Positions 7,648 through 16,886 are shown, numbered from the stretch's first letter. The stretch is 51,595 nt of DNA from Bacteroidales bacterium UBA4230 (GCA_002395605.1 DGXO01000070.1:12117-63711), one strand, 5' to 3'. The notes: generated by a model from the letters alone, not told the origin. Made by a program: numbers and translations.

Positions 7648-8442
7648 ATGGATATATATGATTCCGCTCAGGGAAGAAGGTCTGCCATTCTTCAGCTTTT
7701 AAAGAGCGATTCGTCGGTAAATGTTACCGAACTAAGCAAAAAATTCGGTGTTTCGGAAGTCACCATCCGAAAAGACCTCCGTATATTAAAGGAAAGGAAA
7801 CTTCTTGTAAGGGTTCACGGCGGCGCCATCCTTGGCGCTGCGGTAGCGTCGGAGCCTGCCGCAGAGGAACGTCACCTCAGTTTCAAGAAGATGGTGAATA
7901 TGAGGGAGAAAGAGGCCATAGGCCGTGCTGCGGCCCGGTATATCAAGGAAGGAGACACCATCCTGGTAGATTCCGGCACAACCGCCCTTGAGGTGGTGAA
8001 GAACCTCCATCATTTCCAGGACCTCACCATTATCACCAACTCCATCAGCGCCATGATGGAGGCCCTCAAGTACAAGCGCTTTAACGTTATCCTCCTTGGA
8101 GGTACCGTAAGGGAATCCAGCATGTCCATGGTGGGCCCGCTGGCCGAATCCAACCTGAAGCTGTTCTACTGCGACAAACTTTTCCTTGGTGTTGACAGCT
8201 TTTCCGTGGAAACCGGCCTTTCCACGCCTAGCGTAGACGAAGCCAGTACCAACCAGGTGATGATCTCGCGTGCCCGTGAGGTTATAGGTGTGTTTGACTC
8301 CTCCAAGGTTAACAAGCGCGCCCTGGCCTTCATCTCTGAAGTGGACAGGATAAACACCATAGTTACGGACAACAATCTGCCGGCCAATGTGAAGCGGCAG
8401 TTGAAAGCCATGAAAATCAATGTTGAAACCGTAATCCCATAG
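7648..8442 (+). CDS. DeoR-family transcriptional regulator (AgaR/GlpR type)
   Basis: 264 residues, normal for the family. The N-terminal winged helix-turn-helix has the DeoR signature VTELSKKFGVSEVTIRKDL (residues 25-43) followed by RVHGGAI. The C-terminal DeoRC sensor domain carries GDTILVDSGTT, LTIITNS and ILLGG, the phosphosugar-binding fold shared with ribose-5-phosphate isomerase. Such proteins repress sugar operons and release DNA on binding a phosphorylated intermediate. It sits between the leftward kinase/galactosidase operon and agaS, with TTTCRTTTYR-like boxes in front of both arms and susC. In E. coli the aga cluster is controlled by the DeoR-family AgaR, so an AgaR-type role is likely. 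The effector could be a galactosamine or tagatose phosphate (inference). Confidence 0.9.
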   Translation: MDIYDSAQGRRSAILQLLKSDSSVNVTELSKKFGVSEVTIRKDLRILKERKLLVRVHGGAILGAAVASEPAAEERHLSFKKMVNMREKEAIGRAAARYIKEGDTILVDSGTTALEVVKNLHHFQDLTIITNSISAMMEALKYKRFNVILLGGTVRESSMSMVGPLAESNLKLFYCDKLFLGVDSFSVETGLSTPSVDEASTNQVMISRAREVIGVFDSSKVNKRALAFISEVDRINTIVTDNNLPANVKRQLKAMKINVETVIP

Positions 8443-8445
8443 ATT

Positions 8446-8471
8446 AAACGAAACAGTTTGAAACGAAAATT
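8446..8471 (+). promoter_or_regulatory. Operator-like boxes downstream of the regulator
   Basis: CGAAAC (8449-8454) and TTTGAAACGAAA (8457-8468) read on the minus strand as TTTCGTTTCA and GTTTCG boxes. The core TTTGAAACGAAA recurs before susC at 10969. The site starts 4 bases after the regulator stop and about 145 bases before agaS. Confidence 0.5.
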
Positions 8472-8522
8472 ATCCGCGGCGTAAATTACTGGTATACAAT
8501 AGCTTAACCTAATATTGATAGT

Positions 8523-8573
8523 GTTTCGGTTTGTGTGAATTTGAAAATTCAAAACACAAACCGAAACTTTTTT
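8523..8573 (+). terminator. Perfect 14-bp inverted repeat with T-run: terminator and/or operator
   Basis: GTTTCGGTTTGTGT (8523-8536) is the exact reverse complement of 8554-8567. The spacer holds a further TTTGAA/TTCAAA pair, and a run of six T follows (8568-8573). That is a convincing intrinsic terminator for the regulator gene. The arms, however, repeat the GTTTCG-kTTTG operator core and end 18 bases before the agaS -7 box, where an operator would sit. Both roles may be combined. Confidence 0.7.
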
Positions 8574-8585
8574 GATGAAAAAAAC

Positions 8586-8593
8586 TAATTTTG
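8586..8593 (+). promoter_or_regulatory. -7 box of the agaS operon
   Basis: TAATTTTG matches TAnnTTTG and ends 20 bases before the ATG at 8614. The expected -33 position falls in the right arm of the inverted repeat and has no TTG, which fits a regulated promoter. Confidence 0.6.
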
Positions 8594-8613
8594 CATATTG
8601 ATAACACTGAAAA

Positions 8614-9732
8614 ATGAATTACGATTATAACACCTACAAAGAAATCAGGCAGCAACCCGGCGTATGGCTGAAGGCCATGGACACTGTCTGTTCCCATAAG
8701 GATGAGATCAAGGCCTTCAAGGACAGGTATCTCAACGACGGATATGAGATTGTGCTTACAGGAGCCGGAACTTCGGCATACATTGGAGATGCCCTTGAGC
8801 CTGCCTTGTACACCACAAGTTTCAAGGGTGCGCGTGCAATTGCCACTACGGACATCATCACAAACCCCCAGATGTTCTTCGACTCCTCCAGCAAGGTCCT
8901 TCTGGTGAGTTTCGCCCGCAGCGGCAATTCCCCGGAAAGCGTGGGCGCCATAAAGGCCGTTGAAAAGAATGCCGGCAAGGTGGCCCACATCTTCATCACC
9001 TGCAACAAGGACGGTGAGCTTGCCCAGATGAAAGGGGAGAATATCCTCTGCGTGCTACTTCCTCCTGAAACCAACGACCTTTCCCTGGCCATGACAAGCA
9101 GCTACTCCACCATGCTTCTCACGTGCTCCATGATTGCAAACATAGATCACATTGAAGAGGACCGGGCTCTCATCGAGGAAGTTGCATCGGCCGTGGAAAA
9201 ATCCCTTGACAAATACGAGGACGCCATCCGTGAAATGGCCTCCCGCAATTTCGACCGCGCCGTATTCCTTGGCTCCGGCCCTCTCAAGGGTGTTGCCGAA
9301 GAATGCCGCCTCAAGCTTCAGGAACTTACGGACGGTGCTGTGATGTGCGCATATGACTCGTTCCTTGGCTTCCGCCATGGCCCGAAGGCTGTGGTAAAGC
9401 CCAATTCGCTCCTCGTATACCTCCTTTCGCCAAATCCCCGTGTGCGCCGTTATGAGCTGGACCTCATCCGTCAGGTGAAGTCCAACAACAAGGTAATGGG
9501 CACCCTTGTCATTTCGGCCGATGAACCCTCCATTGAAAGCTCCTGCTACGACCTTGCCATAATTACCGGCATGACTCCTTCCATGCCTCCGTGCTACGGC
9601 TGCGTGAGCTTTGCATGGCTTGGCCAGCTGCTTGGATTCTTCAAATCGCTGAACCTTGGACTCAATCCGGACTCTCCTTCCATCTCCGGAAACATTTCCA
9701 GAGTGGTTGAGGGTGTTACCTTATATAATTAA
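8614..9732 (+). CDS. agaS: AgaS-like SIS-domain sugar-phosphate deaminase/isomerase
   Basis: 372 residues, close to E. coli AgaS. Two SIS domains are visible: the first with LTGAGTSAYIGD (48-59) and the phosphosugar-binding loop SGNSPES (103-109), the second with GSGPLKGVAEE and the conserved FRHGPK segment near residue 250. AgaS converts galactosamine-6-phosphate to tagatose-6-phosphate with release of ammonia, in the cytoplasm. The neighbouring DeoR-type regulator, PfkB kinase and GatZ/KbaZ-like protein make the same pathway as in the aga cluster. No AgaA-type deacetylase is in the window, so either the substrate is free galactosamine or the deacetylase is encoded elsewhere. A glucosamine-directed paralogue is less likely. 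Confidence 0.85.
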   Translation: MNYDYNTYKEIRQQPGVWLKAMDTVCSHKDEIKAFKDRYLNDGYEIVLTGAGTSAYIGDALEPALYTTSFKGARAIATTDIITNPQMFFDSSSKVLLVSFARSGNSPESVGAIKAVEKNAGKVAHIFITCNKDGELAQMKGENILCVLLPPETNDLSLAMTSSYSTMLLTCSMIANIDHIEEDRALIEEVASAVEKSLDKYEDAIREMASRNFDRAVFLGSGPLKGVAEECRLKLQELTDGAVMCAYDSFLGFRHGPKAVVKPNSLLVYLLSPNPRVRRYELDLIRQVKSNNKVMGTLVISADEPSIESSCYDLAIITGMTPSMPPCYGCVSFAWLGQLLGFFKSLNLGLNPDSPSISGNISRVVEGVTLYN

Positions 9733-9736
9733 AGAA

Positions 9737-10963
9737 ATGCCGAAAACCGAGAATCTTCTTCACAAGCTTGATGCAATCCGCGAAAAGACCGGTATTCCCC
9801 GTACCATTTTCGCGGCCTGTCCCAATTCGCCCACCGTTATCCGTGCGTCCCTGAGGGCTGCAAAGCGCAACAATGCGCCCATCTATTTTGCCGCCACCCT
9901 CAATCAGATAGACTGCGACGGCGGATACACCGGCATGACCCAGGAGGATTTTGTGCGTACAGTGCGTTTTGAGACGGAGCGGGTCAACTTCACCGGTGAC
10001 GTCATCATAGCCATAGACCACGGCGGCCCCTGGCTCAAGGACAAGCAGCGCGTGGAAAAATGGAGCGTGGAAGACGCCATGAACGGCGTGAAGAAGTCTT
10101 TCGAGGCCGCTGTGCTTGCAGGCTATGACCTCATCCACGTAGACCCTACCGTAGACATCAATGTCCCTAAAGGACAGATCATTGATATTCATCTTGTTGC
10201 AGCCCGCACCGTGGAGCTCATCTCCCACGTGGAGAAATTCCGCAAGGAGCACGGCATCGCCCCCATCTCCTATGAGGTAGGGACGGAAGAAGTGCACGGC
10301 GGGCTTGCCGACGAAACTACTTTTGACACTTTCATTAGTGATTTAAAAAATGGGTTAATGGTTGCAGGACTGCCGGATGTATGGCCCTGCTTCATCGTAG
10401 GTAAAGTGGGAACCGATTTGGACACCACCATCTTCGATGGAGAGGTCGCACGCCGGCTGACGTCCAAGGTACGTCCTCTGGGTAGCTACATCAAGGGTCA
10501 TTACACCGACGATGTAGCTAACCCTGAGGAGTATCCTCTTTGTGGCATGGGCGCCGCCAACGTAGGCCCGGAATTCACTATGAGCGAATATAGGGCCCTC
10601 TGCGAGCTTGAGGAACTTGAGAAAAAGCATCACGCAGAAGGCCGTGTGGCCGTTCTCTCCCACATGAAGGAAGTTCTCCTTCAGGAAGTTGAGGACAGCC
10701 ACCGCTGGGAAAAATGGCTCCATGAGGATGAGCTTGGCAAAGCCCTCCACGCCCTTACCCCTGAGCGCCAGGACTGGATTGTTGCCACCTGCTGCCGTTA
10801 TATCTGGCAGCAGCCCCGCACACTTGCCGCCCGTGGTTTCCTGTACGCAAACCTTCAGAGGCTTGGGATTGACCCGGAAGAAATAGTGCTTGGCCGGATA
10901 GAACGTGACATGGACAAGTACTTCAGGGCGTTCAATCTTGTGGGTATCAACGACTTACTTTGA
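9737..10963 (+). CDS. gatZ: GatZ/KbaZ-type tagatose-1,6-bisphosphate aldolase protein
   Basis: 408 residues from the ATG at 9737, 4 bases after the agaS stop; the frame is open further upstream, but that part overlaps agaS and looks unlike the family. Residues such as RTIFAACPNSPTVIRA, TLNQIDCDGGYTGMT and AIDHGGPW are typical of the GatZ_KbaZ-like barrel. In E. coli this protein is the non-catalytic partner that stabilises the class II aldolase GatY/KbaY, which splits tagatose-1,6-bisphosphate into glyceraldehyde-3-phosphate and dihydroxyacetone phosphate. No GatY-like gene is in the window, so it may act alone or with an aldolase encoded elsewhere. Coupling to agaS strongly supports the tagatose route. 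Confidence 0.85.
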   Translation: MPKTENLLHKLDAIREKTGIPRTIFAACPNSPTVIRASLRAAKRNNAPIYFAATLNQIDCDGGYTGMTQEDFVRTVRFETERVNFTGDVIIAIDHGGPWLKDKQRVEKWSVEDAMNGVKKSFEAAVLAGYDLIHVDPTVDINVPKGQIIDIHLVAARTVELISHVEKFRKEHGIAPISYEVGTEEVHGGLADETTFDTFISDLKNGLMVAGLPDVWPCFIVGKVGTDLDTTIFDGEVARRLTSKVRPLGSYIKGHYTDDVANPEEYPLCGMGAANVGPEFTMSEYRALCELEELEKKHHAEGRVAVLSHMKEVLLQEVEDSHRWEKWLHEDELGKALHALTPERQDWIVATCCRYIWQQPRTLAARGFLYANLQRLGIDPEEIVLGRIERDMDKYFRAFNLVGINDLL

Positions 10964-10968
10964 TTTTT

Positions 10969-10984
10969 TTTGAAACGAAATTAC
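10969..10984 (+). promoter_or_regulatory. Operator-like box upstream of susC
   Basis: TTTGAAACGAAATTAC, on the other strand a TTTCGTTTCA core, repeats the box at 8457-8468. It lies 6 bases after the aldolase gene stop and 41 bases before the susC start. I see no clean TAnnTTTG box in this 62-base gap. Confidence 0.5.
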
Positions 10985-11025
10985 AATTTTTAGCATCTTA
11001 CAATAAATAACCAATTGGTCTAACC

Positions 11026-14013
11026 ATGAGAAAAATCTATTCCTACCTGCTTGCAGCGGTTGCAGCCATGGCGCTTGCAATTCCTGCATCGGCCCAGAAG
11101 ATATCCATCTCTGGCCAGGTACTGGATGCATCCGACGGTCAGCCCCTGATCGGCGCCGGCGTGGTTCTTTCCAACGGTACCGGTACCATTACGGACTACG
11201 AAGGAAAGTATGTCATCCAGGCAGACAAAAATGCAACTCTCACTTTCAGCTCACTTGGCTACCTGAGCGTGTCGGAACAGGTAAACGGCCGCACTGTCAT
11301 CAATGTGTCCCTCAGCCCCGACACCCAGTCGCTGGAAGAAGTGGTTGTGCTTGGTTACACAACTCAGAAGAAGGCGGAACTCTCCAGTGCCGTTGTCTCC
11401 ATGAGCGGTGACAAGCTTCGTGACGTCGCCACCAACGACGTCGGTAACATGCTTCAGGGTAAAGTTGCCGGCGTGGTTGTCATGAACGGCTCCGGTCGTC
11501 CCGGTGAAAGCGCCGATATCCGTATCCGCGGTACCGGTTCCATCACTGCAGGTGCAGGCCCCCTCTATGTTGTAGACGGTGTTGCCGGTGGTAGCTTCAA
11601 CCCCAACGACATCGAAACAATCACCGTCCTTAAGGACGCTTCCGCAACAGCACTGTATGGTGCAGCCGCATCCGGCGGCGTCATCGTGGTTACCACAAAG
11701 TCAGGAACGCAGGACAAGACAAATGTGGAGTTCAAGGCAAATGCCGGTATCAAGCGCGCCTTGACCGGCCGTTTCCATCCCATGAAGTCCGCGGAACTCT
11801 ATGAGTTCACCCGTTCCATGACCAAACCCTCAGACTTCGCGGCAAATTACCCGGAGAGCCTTCTGAGCCAGGATTTCGACTGGCTGGGCAATAGCTTCAA
11901 AACCGGTGTGGTCCAGGATTACTACGCTTCCGTTTCCGGAAAGGCCGGAAAGGTGAGCTACTTCATCAGCGCAGACCACTACAATGAGAAGGGTACGGCC
12001 GTCAATACCAGTTTCCGCAAGACATCGGCCCGCATGAACCTGTCGGCCCCTATCACGGACCGCCTGAACCTCACATTCCGCCTGAGTTATGAGAAATCCC
12101 ATGACCGCTCGGAATCTTCATGGCGTCTGCTGGAATATGCATACTATGCCATGCCTTGGGATATTCCTTATAAATACGACGAAGACGGCAACCTCACCAA
12201 TGAGTATGTCTTCATGCAGAACAGCATCCGTCCGGATAACGGCGAAAAATGGTGGACCCAGAACCCGTCCAATATCTTCCATAACGAGAGTTTGAACTAT
12301 GGCAGGGGTTGGGGAGACGGCCTTACCGGAGACCTCCAGCTGGTTTGGAACGTAACCGACTGGCTCACCCTGGTTTCCATGAACCGTTATGATACTTCCA
12401 ATTCCTTCTGGGAAAGCTACACAGACCCGTTCTCCTATGAAGGAACCACCACTAACGGTGCTATCAGCAACTCCGATTCCGAAAGCCACGGATGGGGAAC
12501 CACAAACCTTGCCAAACTCCATCATACCTTCGGTGACCATGACATTAACGGCACATTGGGCTGGGAATTCGGCGAAGGCTATTCCCGCGTTCTTGGTGCC
12601 GACGCAACAAGCATCATGCGTGGCAAGCGTTCCCTCAACAATGCCGATACTCCCGGAAAGCCGGAGGGTTACGATTATGAGACTCGTGCATGGGCTCTCC
12701 TGGCGCAGGCGCAGTACTCGTACCTTGGCAAATATATCGCCACTGCTTCCATCCGCTACGACGAAAGTTCCAAGTTCGGCCCCAAGAACCGCGGAGGTTT
12801 CTTCCCCGGCGTTTCGGCCGCCTGGATCATGTCCCGCGAGAAATTCCTGGAGAATAACCCTACCCTTACCTTCCTTAAGCTCCGTGCTGGTTTTGGTGTA
12901 ACGGGTAATGACAATATTCCCAACTTCCAGTGGCAGAAGACCTATTCTCCTTCCGACAGCGGAGACGGCGCCTATACCCTCGACCGCCTTGAGAATCCTT
13001 ACCTTGGTTGGGAAGAGGCTCTCATGACCAGCATCGGCGTAGACGCAACTCTCCTCAAGAACTGGAACATCACCCTGGACCTGTATCATACCCTTAACCA
13101 GAAGATCCTGCTCCAGAAACCCCTTCCTCCGTCCACAGGTTTCTATGCCATCATGGACAATGTGGGCAAGGTCCGCAACATGGGTGCAGAACTTGCTGTA
13201 GACGGTACCATCCTCAGGAATAAGGATTTCTTCTGGAACGTCGGCTTCAACATGGGCTTCAATCACAACAGGGTTGTAGAGCTTCCCGGGCATCAGGATA
13301 TCATAATGACCCGCGGAGATGTGAACCAGCTTCTCAAGGAAGGTCAGGACGTGTTCTCCTGGTACATGCCCAAATGGGTGGGCGTAGACCCTGAAACAGG
13401 TCTTCCTCAGTGGGAAAAGGTTGCCGAAGACGGAACTGTATCCATCGTCAACAAGTGGGACAACGCAACCAACCAGATTGTAGGAGTGGCTTCCCCTGCA
13501 TTCAGCGGCGGTATCAATACCGTGGTAAGCTGGAAGGGCTTTACCCTCAGCGCCAACGGAAACTTTGTGGTGGGCAATAAAATCTACAATAAAACCCGTG
13601 AATCCGTAGACCATGACGGTGCCTTTATCGGCATGAACCTCATGTCCCACAACAACGGCCTGGGCTGGACGCGCTGGCAGCAGCCTGGAGATATTGCCAC
13701 TCATCCCATGCCCGAAAGCGGCCGAAAGGATGGTGCTGCAAATACGTCATCCCGCTATCTTGAGGACGGCAGTTTCTTCCGTCTCAGGAACGTGACCTTG
13801 TCTTACAATCTGCCTCAGAGCCTTATCGGCAAGATCCGCATGTCCGAAGCAAGGGTTTTCATTTCTGCCGATAACGTCCTTACCATTACCAGGTTCTCCG
13901 GCATGGACCCTGAGGTCCGTCTTGATGGAGATACATACCATCATGCCGGTATGTACACCCAGAACTATCCTATTCCCATGACCATCACCGGTGGTATCAA
14001 CGTCAAATTCTAA
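11026..14013 (+). CDS. SusC/RagA-like TonB-dependent outer-membrane receptor (locus 1)
   Basis: 995 residues. A signal peptide ending ...PASAQ is followed by a carboxypeptidase regulatory-like beta-sandwich (about 25-100), a TonB box region SLEEVVVLGYTTQKK, a plug domain with the SusC signature LYVVDGVAGG and ITVLKDASATALYG, and a 22-strand barrel ending ITGGINVKF. SusC proteins form the channel that imports bound oligosaccharides across the outer membrane using TonB energy, with SusD as lid. The paired SusD gene follows after 14 bases. An operator-like box at 10969 and position behind agaS tie it to the DeoR-type regulon; the likely cargo is a galactosamine-containing glycan (inference). Confidence 0.95.
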   Translation: MRKIYSYLLAAVAAMALAIPASAQKISISGQVLDASDGQPLIGAGVVLSNGTGTITDYEGKYVIQADKNATLTFSSLGYLSVSEQVNGRTVINVSLSPDTQSLEEVVVLGYTTQKKAELSSAVVSMSGDKLRDVATNDVGNMLQGKVAGVVVMNGSGRPGESADIRIRGTGSITAGAGPLYVVDGVAGGSFNPNDIETITVLKDASATALYGAAASGGVIVVTTKSGTQDKTNVEFKANAGIKRALTGRFHPMKSAELYEFTRSMTKPSDFAANYPESLLSQDFDWLGNSFKTGVVQDYYASVSGKAGKVSYFISADHYNEKGTAVNTSFRKTSARMNLSAPITDRLNLTFRLSYEKSHDRSESSWRLLEYAYYAMPWDIPYKYDEDGNLTNEYVFMQNSIRPDNGEKWWTQNPSNIFHNESLNYGRGWGDGLTGDLQLVWNVTDWLTLVSMNRYDTSNSFWESYTDPFSYEGTTTNGAISNSDSESHGWGTTNLAKLHHTFGDHDINGTLGWEFGEGYSRVLGADATSIMRGKRSLNNADTPGKPEGYDYETRAWALLAQAQYSYLGKYIATASIRYDESSKFGPKNRGGFFPGVSAAWIMSREKFLENNPTLTFLKLRAGFGVTGNDNIPNFQWQKTYSPSDSGDGAYTLDRLENPYLGWEEALMTSIGVDATLLKNWNITLDLYHTLNQKILLQKPLPPSTGFYAIMDNVGKVRNMGAELAVDGTILRNKDFFWNVGFNMGFNHNRVVELPGHQDIIMTRGDVNQLLKEGQDVFSWYMPKWVGVDPETGLPQWEKVAEDGTVSIVNKWDNATNQIVGVASPAFSGGINTVVSWKGFTLSANGNFVVGNKIYNKTRESVDHDGAFIGMNLMSHNNGLGWTRWQQPGDIATHPMPESGRKDGAANTSSRYLEDGSFFRLRNVTLSYNLPQSLIGKIRMSEARVFISADNVLTITRFSGMDPEVRLDGDTYHHAGMYTQNYPIPMTITGGINVKF

Positions 14014-14027
14014 AAGAGATTGCTACC

Positions 14028-15995
14028 ATGAAAAAAATATTTGTAATAGTACTCGCGATTCTGACTCTGGCTTCCTGTAACATGGATCTGTACAGGTCAG
14101 ATGCAATTACGGAAGAGGAACTTGCCCTTGATCCGGATGCACCGCTTCTTCTGACAAACGGTATTTATACTCTTTTTCAGGACAAGGTTGCCTACAAAGG
14201 GCAGTCCGGCGGAGAAAGCGGTAACTACTATATCCGCCATTATTTCCAGCTTGCCGAACTTCGCGGAGACAACGTAACGGTTTCCGGTATCACTGAAGAC
14301 CCCTTCATCAATCCCTACCGTTATACGGATGACAACACCGCAAAGAACATCTACTACACCTGGTGGATGGCCTATAAGATTATCAATACCGCCAACTCTG
14401 ACCTGAACATACTCAAGAATGCCGAGGAAACGGACATGAACAAACACCTCATGGGTGAGAACTACTTCTTCCGTGCACTCTGCCATTTCCATATGGTTAC
14501 GCTTTTTGCGATGCCTTATGTCGACGGCCGTGACAACATGGGCGTTCCTCTTCGCGTCGGTTCAGATGACGATTATACTTCCACCCGTGCTTCAGTAGGT
14601 GAGGTCTATGATCAGATAGTCAAAGACCTGATAGAGGCAAAAGAGTGCATGAAAGTCGATATCGATCCTGAAAAGAGCCTGGTAAGAGGAACCGACAAAG
14701 GATATGTGTCATGGCATGCAGCTTCGGCCCTCCTTGCACGCGTCTACCTTTATATGGAGGAAAACGACAAGTGCATTGAGGAATGCACGGAACTCCTTAA
14801 GTATGCTCCCGCAGGTGCTTCCGGCGGATACGATTATGCCGACTACCCCAAGCATACCTATGATTCCGATGAGACAATCTGGTGCATCCACCTTAAACCC
14901 ACTCATGAGTGGGCCATCGATCACGGCGAAGCCTCAATTGCTTCCATGTATATCAAGGACGGCATCGGCTGGGGTGAGCATTACTGGAGGGAGGAACTGA
15001 TTGACTTGTTCCGCCGCTATCCTGAAGACAAGCGCTTCAAGGCATACTTCCGCATGATCGATCCCACTCCCACTGCTGCCGAAATAAAGGAAGGGGAGCC
15101 TACCATCAAGAGCTACGACGACATGTACAAGCGTCTTCCCGGCACTTTGTCAGTCGTATTCCCCGTGAGGGGCGCGTCCGGAGATTACTGCACAGGTTCC
15201 TGCACAATCGGCTGCAAGCGTAATGCCGACGGTTCCGTGAATTTCAAGACCCAGGGAGAGCAGACCGGCACCACTCTTGACGGCATGGGCAAGGAAATCC
15301 CTGTATTCAAGTACTACGACCATGTGGCAAAGCTCAAGATAGAGCACGGCCGTGATTCCGTCTACTATGTGGAGAACTCCGACGCAAACTTCCCCGGTGA
15401 GGAAATCGACGGCGTGAAGCGCGTATGGGTACGTCCCGGCCCGCCGGAGCCCAAGCCCAAGAACAAGACCAATCCCGATACCGGTGAAAAGTATCCCGAA
15501 ACCCAGGCAGATGCCAATGCACGTTACAAGGCTGCCATCGGCCGTACGGATAACGGAGGCTTCTACATGCGCTACTACAACACCAAGTTCAGCTATCAGG
15601 ACGGTTTGGCCATGATGACATCTCCCGTATTCCTCCGCTGGGGTGAAGTTTACCTTAACCGCGCTGAGGCTTATGCCAAGAAGGGACAGGATGCCCAGGC
15701 ACTTGCCGACATGAACGTAATTCGCAGCCGCGCAGGTGTTCACGAATACACTTCCGGAGACGTTGCAACATTTGGCTATGACAGCGTGCTGGACATGGTC
15801 CTTGACGAACGCCGTATGGAACTCTGCTTCGAAGGTCACCGCTTCTTCGACGTGTTCCGCAACAGGCGCCCTCTGGACCGTCGTTATGTGGGATATCATA
15901 CTTGGGAGATTATTCAGCCCGGAGACCTCAGGATTGCCCTCCTGATTTCCCAGGATGAAATCAATGCCAGCAACATTGAACAGAACCCCCGCTAA
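14028..15995 (+). CDS. SusD/RagB-like surface lipoprotein (locus 1)
   Basis: 655 residues. The lipoprotein signal MKKIFVIVLAILTLASC has Cys17. The SusD N-terminal TPR-like helices (for example EDTDMNKHLMGENYFFRAL around 140) and C-terminal segments VFLRWGEVYLNRAEAYAKKG and DERRMELCFEGHRFFDVFR are characteristic of RagB/SusD. It forms the hinged lid over the SusC channel and helps choose the glycan. At 655 residues it is longer than many family members, with an extended, Pro/Lys-rich insertion around residues 465-500. It belongs to the same operon as SusC 14 bases upstream. Confidence 0.95.
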   Translation: MKKIFVIVLAILTLASCNMDLYRSDAITEEELALDPDAPLLLTNGIYTLFQDKVAYKGQSGGESGNYYIRHYFQLAELRGDNVTVSGITEDPFINPYRYTDDNTAKNIYYTWWMAYKIINTANSDLNILKNAEETDMNKHLMGENYFFRALCHFHMVTLFAMPYVDGRDNMGVPLRVGSDDDYTSTRASVGEVYDQIVKDLIEAKECMKVDIDPEKSLVRGTDKGYVSWHAASALLARVYLYMEENDKCIEECTELLKYAPAGASGGYDYADYPKHTYDSDETIWCIHLKPTHEWAIDHGEASIASMYIKDGIGWGEHYWREELIDLFRRYPEDKRFKAYFRMIDPTPTAAEIKEGEPTIKSYDDMYKRLPGTLSVVFPVRGASGDYCTGSCTIGCKRNADGSVNFKTQGEQTGTTLDGMGKEIPVFKYYDHVAKLKIEHGRDSVYYVENSDANFPGEEIDGVKRVWVRPGPPEPKPKNKTNPDTGEKYPETQADANARYKAAIGRTDNGGFYMRYYNTKFSYQDGLAMMTSPVFLRWGEVYLNRAEAYAKKGQDAQALADMNVIRSRAGVHEYTSGDVATFGYDSVLDMVLDERRMELCFEGHRFFDVFRNRRPLDRRYVGYHTWEIIQPGDLRIALLISQDEINASNIEQNPR

Positions 15996-16039
15996 ACTGA
16001 AAGCATAATTTTATACATTAACCATTAATCAAAACTGTT

Positions 16040-16867
16040 ATGAAAAAATTAATGACAATCCTGGCAATGTTTGCCATGGTCGGATTCGTTTCCTGCCAGA
16101 AACCTGCCGACAACTCCAAGAAGAATGACGAACAGAAGGAGGAGCAGAAGCCCGATGATCAGAAACCCGATGATCAGAAACCCGATGACCAGAAACCGGA
16201 TGACAATCCTCCTGTAGAACTTACCATTGACGGTAGCTTCGAGGACTGGGCAGGTCTTGCAAAGGGCACTTATTCCCAGACCTACGGTGATGAGGAAGCT
16301 ACGCATCCTGCACTTACCCACTGCAAGGTATATGCAACCGCAGAAAAAATCTTTGTGTATGTTGAATGGGATGTCGAGCAGGTTTCCCATGATCCGGGTG
16401 ATCCCAATGACCTTGATGAATGGGGAGACCCTAAGGGCAAGGAATCAGTTCCTTTCCACTGCTATATCAATACCGATGGCGACACCGCAACTGGTGGTTT
16501 CTCAGATCAGTATGCCGATGCCAGTATCGATGTCCTTCTTGAAGGCTTCATTTATCCTGATGGCGCGAACGTGGGCTCATATGCACCTGGTGCTTTCGCA
16601 TGGAACGGTGATCCTAACGGAAGCGGTTGGGCATGGGCAGAGCTTGGCGATGTTACCTGTGAAGGTGCCGGCGTTGATGGCAAGTATGAGCTCTCCATCA
16701 GCTGCGCAGACCTCAAGGGCTTAGGCTTCCCTGTGGCGGACGTCTTCTCAATTGGTTTTGACATCCAGCAGAACTGGGATTCAGTTGGCGTCCTTCCTAA
16801 CGCCGCTCCTTCAGAGGATAATGCTTCCGGCGTTGTGAACAGCCTCTCTGTTACTGTTCAGAAGTAA
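16040..16867 (+). CDS. Surface lipoprotein with CBM9-like domain
   Basis: 275 residues. The signal peptide MKKLMTILAMFAMVGFVSC ends at Cys19, then comes a charged linker with four QKPDD units (repeat 16151-16204). The single mature domain (from about residue 60) starts LTIDGSFEDWAGLAKGTY and contains KVYATAEKIFVYVEWD and a CYINTDGD segment, typical of the CBM9/DOMON-like beta-sandwich. It follows SusD, the usual place of a surface glycan-binding protein. Signal and linker are nearly the same as in the lipoprotein at 18362-19492. The specific ligand is unknown. A strong terminator follows at 16887. Confidence 0.75.
   Translation: MKKLMTILAMFAMVGFVSCQKPADNSKKNDEQKEEQKPDDQKPDDQKPDDQKPDDNPPVELTIDGSFEDWAGLAKGTYSQTYGDEEATHPALTHCKVYATAEKIFVYVEWDVEQVSHDPGDPNDLDEWGDPKGKESVPFHCYINTDGDTATGGFSDQYADASIDVLLEGFIYPDGANVGSYAPGAFAWNGDPNGSGWAWAELGDVTCEGAGVDGKYELSISCADLKGLGFPVADVFSIGFDIQQNWDSVGVLPNAAPSEDNASGVVNSLSVTVQK
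16151..16204 (+). repeat. 15-bp tandem repeat coding QKPDD linker
   Basis: Three copies of cccgatgaycagaaa and a partial fourth (ccggatgac) encode PDDQK units. It is a stalk between lipid anchor and binding domain. Copy number could vary by replication slippage. Confidence 0.85.
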
Positions 16868-16886
16868 TTGAATTAGTATGATTTCT

